Positions 1 through 7,900 of a stretch of DNA of 19,449 bases are shown here, piece by piece (within the stretch, counting starts at the first letter, position 1; each line of letters opens with the position of its first letter). Location: NCBI GenBank assembly GCA_009780445.1, contig WRAA01000009.1, positions 1 through 19,449 of the forward strand, written 5' to 3'. This stretch comes from Defluviitaleaceae bacterium. GTDB lineage: Bacteria > Bacillota > Clostridia > Lachnospirales > WRAA01. The notes beneath the pieces are model-generated. The model was not told the DNA's origin and made no database searches. It saw only the letters and a program-made list of their open reading frames with translations. The translations under genes were made by a program, and so were the position numbers.

Positions 1-131
1 AAAACCGTCCCATCAGGCGCGGGATTTTTTGCGTAGGGCTAGGAAACGACAACGACGCGTGCCCATTAGGCACGCTAGACGGAGTTGACGACGCCATACG
101 CGAAAAAGACAAGCCTGATGGGATGGTTTTT
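1..131. repeat. Long imperfect inverted repeat closing the pilus locus; probable terminator
   Basis: Positions 1-18 are complementary to 113-130 with one mismatch (position 7, a G-U pair in plus-strand RNA). After an internal loop the arms pair again around 30-40 and 92-101. The apex is a perfect 6-bp stem (58-63 with 69-74) with a 5-nt loop. The whole stretch can fold into one hairpin of about 130 nt that begins 12 nt after the stop codon of the last pseudopilin gene. Both ends finish in GGTTTT(T) on their own strand, so it could act as a bidirectional terminator. The apex (GACGCGT, 12 nt, CGCTAG) resembles that of the inverted repeat at 11451-11619. The left end touches the window edge and may continue. 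Pairing is direct observation; terminator function is inference. Confidence 0.6.
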
Positions 132-142
132 AACCGGATCAG

Positions 143-703
143 CTATATCATCCCCAGAGGCCGCGCCGCGTAGGCACGTTCCATCTGCCACCAGCCCTGA
201 TCATGCTCCAGCCTGATGATCACAGTCACCAGACCGCTGTCCGATGTCCAGCCAATGAGCAAGTTCTTGTTTACGTAGAAGCCCGGGTCTATCACGCTGT
301 ACCAGTTGCCGGGGGTGCCGCCCGGGCCGTCTATGCGCCACTCCAGCACGCCGCCGGAGTTTATCCGGAATGTCATACCCTGCGCAGTCGTGCCGACCTC
401 CCAATAATCCCGCTGTGTCAGCCCATATAGTGCGGAATTCGGATCCGGGGGGTTGATCGACACACCCAAACGCCCTTCCGGCTGCGCAAAACCCTGCGAG
501 TTGTTGACGCTCTCCATCACCAAGGTTGCGATATTGTCGAGCAGAGTATTAGCCTCGGCGAAATCGGTCGAACGCAGATGCGCCTGCAGAATCGGCTGGA
601 ACACGGAGGTTGTCGCCACAAGGATTATCGAAAACACCAAAATCGCGACGACCAGCTCCATCAAGGTCACGCCTTTTCGGCACCGCCGTACCTTCCTGAC
701 CAT
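143..703 (-). CDS. Type IV pilus minor pseudopilin (PilV/PilW- or GspI/J-like)
   Basis: This is a 186-residue prepilin-like protein, the last gene of the pilus locus. The N terminus has a basic leader ending RRCRKG, then VTLMELVVAILVFSIILV. This is a type III signal: cleavage by prepilin peptidase after Gly11, with Glu at mature position 5, followed by a membrane helix of about 20 residues. The rest (about residues 40-186) is a small soluble domain rich in Trp, Gly and Pro that I cannot match to a named family. The ATG at 703 is preceded by a GGGGG-type Shine-Dalgarno and lies 30 nt after the preceding gene's stop, so co-transcription is expected. The likely role is a minor subunit of the pilus-tip or initiation complex, alongside the K-like and second pseudopilins and the giant prepilin. 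The prepilin class is certain; the I/J/V/W assignment is not. Confidence 0.85.
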   Translation of the reverse strand: MVRKVRRCRKGVTLMELVVAILVFSIILVATTSVFQPILQAHLRSTDFAEANTLLDNIATLVMESVNNSQGFAQPEGRLGVSINPPDPNSALYGLTQRDYWEVGTTAQGMTFRINSGGVLEWRIDGPGGTPGNWYSVIDPGFYVNKNLLIGWTSDSGLVTVIIRLEHDQGWWQMERAYAARPLGMI

Positions 704-733
704 ACCGCAACACCCCCTTCGTTATAAGACCTA

Positions 734-1114
734 TTACGGTTGCGTTTGCGGCTGTGTCTGCGGTTGCGGGTCAAACGAAATAAACGCGACACCGCCGTCA
801 TCTCCGCCGCCCGCGGTATATACATCCACCGGCACGCCCACCGTAAGACCCGGCACGCCGCCTCCGGCATCCGTAACCAGTGTGAACGTGACCGTGCCGG
901 CGGCCGGGCTTAAACCCTGCCGTATCAGCGCGGCGTTGGCGTTGGCCTGCATGGCCTGCGAGTCTGTCCAGCCCCTGTGCGTCAGCCGCGAGGCCGTCAT
1001 CATAAGGGAGGACACAGTAGCCAGCAACACCGTGAGCAGCAGGATGCTGAAAATCGCCTCCAGAAGGCTTATGCCGCGCTTGCACCTCAATATCTTGGCT
1101 ATCTTACTGGCCAC
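734..1114 (-). CDS. Type IV pilus minor pseudopilin (GspI/PilV-like), short, with Gln/Pro/Thr tail
   Basis: This 126-residue prepilin-like protein has a basic leader ending RCKRG, then ISLLEAIFSILLLTVLL. That gives PilD cleavage after Gly14 and Glu at mature position 5. The soluble part is very short (about 75 residues) and ends in a low-complexity tail, PQPQTQPQTQP. The start is GTG at 1112-1114, overlapping the 3' end of the K-like gene (stop at 1104-1106) by 11 bp, which implies translational coupling; no ATG lies upstream of the signal in this frame. The leader and helix class it firmly as a T4P or type II-type pseudopilin. Its small globular domain suggests an I-like core subunit of a tip complex, which is inference. 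Confidence 0.82.
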   Translation of the reverse strand: MASKIAKILRCKRGISLLEAIFSILLLTVLLATVSSLMMTASRLTHRGWTDSQAMQANANAALIRQGLSPAAGTVTFTLVTDAGGGVPGLTVGVPVDVYTAGGGDDGGVAFISFDPQPQTQPQTQP

Positions 1115-1943
1115 GCATGATCACACTCCAGTCTCCCGCCGAAATCACGGCCATTGTGTTAAACTGCGGCAGATCGGTGTCGTGATACATATCACTGCCC
1201 GTCATCACCTCTTGCAGAACTATCGGCGCGCCCAACTCCAGCGTTATCAGCGTAACCACCTGCATTGTATCGCGCGGCGTGGTATAGATTGTTGTCAGCG
1301 AAGCCGTGATCATGCCAGTTGTGATAGTGACGTAGAGCGGCTGGGGCGGTATCGGGGCGGGCATCTCCGGAAACGGCGGATCCGGCCAGTTCGGATACGG
1401 TACTCTGTGGCGGCGCACGAAGGACGAACCCTCGACATTCATCGTGCCGGTTATGGTCACGGTTTGCGACAGCACCGCCGTGCCGTCCGGGTTTGGCGGC
1501 ACAAAGGGGGCCGTCACGTTAAAGGTTATGGGCGTGACTTCGTATGCCCGGGAAGCTATCGGGAAGAATCCGGCCTCGTTGATCGTCGCGGGATGGCGCA
1601 TGTAGGCGTTAGGGTCTATGGCCGGCGGGATAATAACATCGCCGCCGGCGGTGGTCACGCCGTTGAAAAACTGATACACCACATCCCGCGTGATAAAGCT
1701 TCCGATTCTTGTCGGCGCGTTTGAGTCGGCCATGGGTATCAGCTCGTTATCCAGAGCCGCCAGCAGTGTGTGTTCGCTGCTTCCCACGAACAGCTCCAGC
1801 TGATTACGATCCTGCTTGGCGAATCGTGCGCCAAAGGCAAGCCCCGCCGCCGTCAATGCCGACACCCCAAGGGAGAGCAGCAACATCATGGTACCCAGCA
1901 CAAACAACAGTGTAATGCCGGACTTACTCCGCAGTACCTTCAT
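1104..1943 (-). CDS. Type IV pilus minor pseudopilin, GspK/PilX-like, lacking Glu5
   Basis: I start this gene at the ATG at 1943 (279 residues) because a strong purine-rich Shine-Dalgarno (GGGGAGGGGGAG) lies just upstream and the protein then begins MKVLRSKSG, a normal prepilin leader. An upstream ATG at 2012 would add 23 residues and overlap the giant gene, so I reject it. Cleavage after Gly9 gives ITLLFVLGTMMLLLSLGV, with Phe at mature position 5 instead of Glu. Among pseudopilins, loss of Glu5 is characteristic of GspK-type tip subunits, which do not need the salt bridge to a preceding subunit. The long periplasm-type domain (about residues 40-279) has a Pro-rich segment near 180-205 (NWPDPPFPEMPAPIPP). 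Its 3' end overlaps the next pseudopilin start. It probably caps the pilus with its two downstream neighbours and possibly the giant prepilin. Confidence 0.78.
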   Translation of the reverse strand: MKVLRSKSGITLLFVLGTMMLLLSLGVSALTAAGLAFGARFAKQDRNQLELFVGSSEHTLLAALDNELIPMADSNAPTRIGSFITRDVVYQFFNGVTTAGGDVIIPPAIDPNAYMRHPATINEAGFFPIASRAYEVTPITFNVTAPFVPPNPDGTAVLSQTVTITGTMNVEGSSFVRRHRVPYPNWPDPPFPEMPAPIPPQPLYVTITTGMITASLTTIYTTPRDTMQVVTLITLELGAPIVLQEVMTGSDMYHDTDLPQFNTMAVISAGDWSVIMRGQ

Positions 1944-1987
1944 TGCTCCCCCTCCCCTTCCCTTCGCAGTTGCCGCGTTGGCCACGT

Positions 1988-4900
1988 CTACCGCACTATA
2001 GGCCAAAGCCATTCGGGCAGACGCGGTTCCACAAAGCTGATTATATTACGCAGCCGCGGATAGGCATACAGCCGATCGGCATCTACGTCCAGTCCCAGTC
2101 CTTGATGGAACCCGGGCCATGCGCCGGCAGCAGAGCGGATCTCCGCAACGCCCGCGCCGGTGCCTAATAACGTGCCGGTGCTGTCGTCCGTTCCGTGCTG
2201 AACGTTGAAGTCCATAGCCGGGCGTGTGCCGACGCCGCGCAGATACCGCAACCTGTCCGCGTTGATACGCTCTGTGCCGGGGTTGTTGCCCAGTATTGGC
2301 TGGAGCTGGTTGTTTGCGTGGTTGGAAGGCGCGAGGGCAAGGAACAACACTTCATCCAGAGCCATCTCTACCGCGGTGTTATTTTGCAAGTTGCCGACAA
2401 TGCCGCCGATGCTGTTGGCGGTGTGCCAATTCGGGCGCATTATGTGTATACGCTCTGCGGGAGAGATGAACACGGCTTGGCGCAAGCTTCCCCTGTGGAT
2501 GCCGGCGATTCCGCCGATAGCCGGCTGCATGGTCTGGTGCGTCGCTTCGCGCACGGTGGTAATTCTGTAGTACATGGGGGTCGGCTCTTCGTTGAAGCGG
2601 ACATAAATCTGCGACGCTACTCCGGCCAAGCCGATGTTGCCTATTGCGCCGCCGGCGTGGTGTCCGCTGGTTACGGTGGGGTTGCTGACCACTACGTTGC
2701 TTAGCGTGCCGCCCACAAGCTGGCCAAGGGCGCCGCCTGCGCTTCCAAGGTTCACGCCTTCATCCTCTCCGGAGCCGGCGGAGTTGGTGCTGGTGACGAC
2801 CGGGCTGTTCACCACAAGGTTGCTGATGGTGCTGGTGGGTGCGTCCGGCGAATCATCCGGGGTTTCCTCCGGGGCGTCCTCCTCGTCCGTGTCGTCGCCC
2901 GTGTCCTCGCCGACATTCTCTTCCTCGGCAACGGTGTTAAAGGACGAGCCGATGACACCGCCGGAATGCCGTGTTCCGTGAACCCTGGGATTCTCCACGC
3001 GTATATCGTCCACTTCAGCAAGGTTGATCTGGCCTATCGCGCCGCCGAAATGCCCGGAGCGCGGGTTCGGATCGTCCGTTGGAGTTCGATCTTCCACATG
3101 GCTCCTGTTCACGAATGAGTTGCCTATATCTCCGCCGAAGGAAAGGCCGACGAGGCCGCCGCCGTTCCTCGTAGCGGATATTGCGGGGTTAAGCGTGCCC
3201 GCGTCGTAAATGCTGCCGGTGTTGTGCCCTACCGCGCCGCCGACACGCTCAAAACCTATAACCATGTGCGCGCCATCCGCGGGAGGTGTCACCGGTGGTA
3301 TGACCGGAGGCACCGGCGTGGGCCGGGGCGTTGGCCCCGGCGTGGGAGCCGGCTCCGGTGTTGGCTCCGGCGTTGGCTGTGTGTCAGGCACATGCGGCCT
3401 GACAAAATCCCAGCCGGAATGAGGGGTTCCCGGCGTCGCACCCGCGACCGCGCCGAATACGGTTTGGTACACCCTGCCGTTGAAGATAACTATCGGAGCG
3501 GGGGCGAGGCCCGAGGGTCCCGCACCCATACCTTGCGCCCAGTAGCGTATGTCATTTCTCCACGGAAGGGGAGTGTCGCAGATCATCCGCCATACGTTTG
3601 CTTCGTTATGCCCGTCAGGCCGGACACCTGCCGGAGCCCAGAAGCGGAGTTCGAACTCCAGGCCGTTGTAGAATACGCGGTCCCCCGCGGGATACTGCAC
3701 ATCCGGCCTCCATGTTGTCAGAGGCACCGGGGTTGGCGCGGGTGCCGGCGTTGGTGTCGGCTCCGGCGTTGGTGTCGGCACCGGCGTTGGTGTCGGCGTC
3801 GGCACAGGAGTCGGCGTCGGAGACACCACGCCGGGTTCGGCCACATAGTTATTGACCCTTACGAGCGTCATTTCGCCGTCGTTCTGGCCGACGGCACCGC
3901 CCACGCGATCCGCGCCGCTGATTATGGACGGATAGTCTATGGTGAGCTGATTGTTCACGACAACATTGGTCATTACGCCGTAGCTTCTTCCCACAGCACC
4001 CCCCACGGCGTTAAAGCCGGTGATCATCGGGGTGTGTACGGTTACGTTCGACATAGCTCCGCTGAACTGCCCCACCGCGCCGCCGGTGTTAAACGACGCG
4101 TCAGCAAAGCCCGCGTCCGACGGGAAGCTGGTTACGACAGGGTTTCTGACGTTCAGATCGGTGATGTTGGCAAGCGCGCCGGAGAAGCCCACAGCCCCGC
4201 CGGCGGCTCTGCGCCCGTTAACTATCGGGCGGTACACTTCCGCGTTAGCCAGGCTTCCGCCCAGCGAGCCTACGGCACCGCCCGCCCGCCCGATATAACT
4301 GCGGGGGCCGTCGGCCTCTGCCCTGCCTGAGGCGTAGACATTGGGGTTCGTCACGATAAGGTTGATGATCGCGCCGGGGTCGGCTCCGGCTACGGTTGTG
4401 TTTGCGATGGACGCGCCTATTACGCCGCCCACGGGGTTCCTGCCCCCGGTGACCAAGGGGTCGGCCACGCTGACATTCTCGATACGCCCGCGCATCTGCC
4501 CCACTGCGCCGCCCACATTGCCGGAACCTCTGACAACCGGGGAGGCTACGTCAAGATATTCGATTGTGCTGGCCACGCCGGAGTAGCCCACTGCGCCGCC
4601 GGTGCTGTTTGCTCCGCCGGTAACGTTCGGATTACGTACGTTCGAATCAGGTACGGTTCCCTCCGGCACTTCCCCGCGTTGGAGCTGACCGCGCAGCAAG
4701 CCCACGGCGCCGCCGGCAGTTCCCCCGCTGACGATAACCGGATCGTACACCATAAAATCTCGGATCAAGCTGTTGTAGCCGGCCATGCCGACAATGCCGC
4801 CGGTCACGGTTCCGCCCAGAACAGCGGGGTACCTTACCGTAACGTCCAGCAGACTGCTGTTGTTTACCATGTTGCCTACGGCACCGCCGACGTTTACCAA

Positions 4901-7900
4901 GCCCGTGACATCCGGGGCGTTATCAACATCCGGATCGTCATTGAGCCTGTTGCCCGCGTTGGCTTGGAAGGTAACTTCAACTCTTCTGCTGATGCTGTTT
5001 ACGTTGGCAACACCCACGATGCCGCCCGCGTTCCCCGACCCGCTAACGCTGGGGTGTTCAACGAACACGTCCTCGACGATATTGTTGGCTTGCACGCTGC
5101 CCACAGCTCCGCCGACTACGGAAGCACCCGAGCCTGTGACTGTAGGCCGGATGACGGTGGTGTTTGCAACTCTGGCCGGCAACGGAGGAACCACTTCGCC
5201 GTCAGGCTCATCAGGCGCGTTAGGCGCATCAGGTGCGTTAGGTGCGTCCGGCGCGCCGGGCTGGCCGGGCCGGACATTCAAGAGGCCGACTGCACCGCCC
5301 ACTCTGACGGTTTGGTTGGCACCGATAGCAGCCCCGCTGACTTGCGGTTCCCTCACCACGGAGTCGACCAAACCTCTGCGCATATTGCCGACTATGCCGC
5401 CTACCCCCACGTTTCCGCTTGAGCTGACAACCGGGTAGTGGACGATTATGTCGCGAAGGTCGAAGTGTGCCGCAAGCGTAGCATCGGAGACACTTGCCTG
5501 GCCTATTGCCCCGCCGGCGGAGCCTGTTCCGCCGGTTACGGCCACATTGGTTATCTCGAGGCGTACCGGGTTTTCGTCCTCAGGCGTGGGCGGCAAAGCC
5601 AGCACGCCGGCGGCACCGAAGAAGCCGAACCCGCCGCCAACTTCCCCGGAGCCTGTGGTAGATACAGTTGTGTATACGTTTTCTCCGGCAGCCAGCGTGC
5701 CTACCTCTACGCCGGTGACGGTTCCCAAGCTGTTGCCTATCGCCCCGCCGACCCTGCCGCGGCCGGACCCGGCAACCGTCGCGCCGTGAACCTGTAAGTT
5801 CGTGACATTGCTGGCAGGCCCTGTTGTGCCGATACCGCCGCCGGTGTGGTTGGAAACATAATCTTCCCGCAATTCCTGCGCCGGCTGTCCTGCGCCCTCT
5901 TCTTCATCCTCCCCTGTCGCCGGCGGAGCCATCAGCCGGCGGGAGCTGTTTCCCGTAACTGTCACACCGCGCGAGGCGGCGTTTGTTATCGTTGCGTTGT
6001 TCAAATGGCCGACTATGCCGCCGGTGCTGGTGCCGTTGCCTGTGACGCTTGTGGAAATCACGCTTATGTCTGCGGCACTGCCGGTGGATGCTATGTTGCC
6101 CGCGCCGCCGCCGACATTGTGGTTGCCCGTGGGCAGCAAGATTCCCTCGACAGTAAGCCTCGTCGCCGTGGCGTCTGTCATGGTGCCGCCCATTGTTCCG
6201 ACAATGCCGCCGGTGGTGCCGCCGGTGCCGGTGACTGTTACGTCGGTAACGCGCAGATCCGTAGCATGGCCGCCGGCGGATGTTATGTTGCCCGCGCCGC
6301 CGCCGGTATTGCCGGTTCCTTCAACTCTTACGTCGTACACTTCGGCGTCGGATAACGTTCCCGCGCGCACCTGCCCGGCAATGCCGCCTGTGGTGCCTCC
6401 GGAGATCAGCACCTGCACCGCGCCGCCCTGTCCGTCATTCGCGGGAGACACGCCTGCGGCTTCGCCCTCGTCATCCTCCGGCGGAAGCGGCACGGATCTT
6501 ACCGAAACATTGGTTACGCTTCCGTCGCCATGCCCCACTATGCCGCCCGTAAGCCCGACGCCCGTTACATTTGTGCCGGCGACATGGGCGTTGGTCAAAT
6601 TAACCGGAGTAGTCACTCCGGCCGCATTAGTCGAACCGATCTGGCCGACTATGCCGCCCGCGCTGCCGCCGCCCACAACGGTTCCGTTTGTGACACGAAG
6701 ATCACCCAGGCTTGCCACGGCTGCCGCGGCTTGGGTGCTTCTGCCCACCGCGCCGCCTGTAGTAGCAGCTGTGGTAGTGCCGCCGGTGACTTGCGTATTG
6801 TACACCCGCACATAGTCCAAGGTTCCCTGGGAAAGTCCCACCGCTCCGCCCGTGGCTTGATCGCCCGTGACTGTCATGCCTGTAACGATCACCGCGTCTA
6901 CCCGGTTAATCGGGGCTGACCCGGCAGTCTGTTGGCCGATTGCCCCGCCGGCGTGACTGCCGCCCGTGACGTTTCCTCCGTGTACCTCCAGGCCGTTCAG
7001 TCTGCCCACGCCCGCAACATTGCCTATCGCGCCGCCTGCCAGTGTTATGCCCTCAACAGTCGGGTTGGTCACTACGATGTTGTATGCCGGGCCGCCCAGC
7101 TGGCCGACAGCCCCGCCGACTTGCCCTGCACTGCCGGCAAAGTCATCGCCGACATCGGGGTTGTTTACGATGAGGTTGGTGATGCGCGAACTTGCCGGGG
7201 TCTGGATTATGCCCACCGCGCCGCCGACCCTGCCCATGCCGCGCACGAATACGTTGTTCACCTCTACGTCGGACATGGTTGTGTTGAGGTTGCCCACAAC
7301 ACCACCGGCACGCTGCCCCGCGCTTGTAACGCGCACGTCGTCCACATCAATGTAACGGATGACGGCCGGTGAATCAACAGGATCTGTGTTGGCGCCTGAG
7401 CGCACAAAAACCTGACCCGCTACGCCGGCGGCCGTGAGATTATCGCTTGCGGCACCCGCGCCGTCGCTTCTGACATACAGCCCGGCAACGGTGATATACT
7501 CCAGCCGGCCTCTGCTGTTGTTGGCGGCAAAGCCCAGCTGACCCACTACGCCGCCGGCGTTGCCGGAAGCCCGTATGTCCGGGGTGAGTACGGCAGGTTC
7601 GTCATCCTGCAAGGGATCAACCGGTGCCGGAGGTTCGCCGTTTTCGTTATCGTCATCGTCAACGACGGTGCGCTCAATGGTGGTGCCTTCGATGTCTATG
7701 TTTGTGAAAAGCCCGTTGCCTATGCCCGCGACAGAGCCTGCCCGCCCGGTGGCCGCAACTTGCGTAAGCGCGGACACGCTCGGGTTGAACATGTGCAGGT
7801 TGCGCACGGTGCTGTCTGCTTCTGTCTGCGCGAACAACCCCGCGTTGCCGGCTGTCACGGCCGATGAAAAGTTGGCGATGGTCAGCCCTGCGCCGTCGAA

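Noticed and set aside
453..1724. 423-residue plus-strand open frame opposite the pseudopilin genes
   Set aside because: It lies antisense to three well-supported prepilin genes, is rich in Arg, His and Cys in no domain pattern, and has no credible ribosome site. It is a shadow of GC-rich minus-strand coding.
1944..2012. Upstream ATG at 2012 for the K-like pseudopilin
   Set aside because: It would place 32 residues before the prepilin cleavage glycine and overlap the giant gene. The ATG at 1943 has a strong ribosome site and gives a normal 9-residue leader.
3224..5422. Several long plus-strand open frames (3224-4330, 4679-5422 and others) opposite the giant gene
   Set aside because: Their repeating AADN/TAPP-like composition is the mirror of the GLUG repeats on the minus strand; there are no independent domains or start signals.
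2388..7830. Regular repeats of the giant gene as a CRISPR array or satellite DNA
   Set aside because: The periodicity is in the protein (about 25-50 residues per unit, fully in frame) and the DNA copies are mostly diverged. There are no identical direct repeats with unique spacers and no cas genes.
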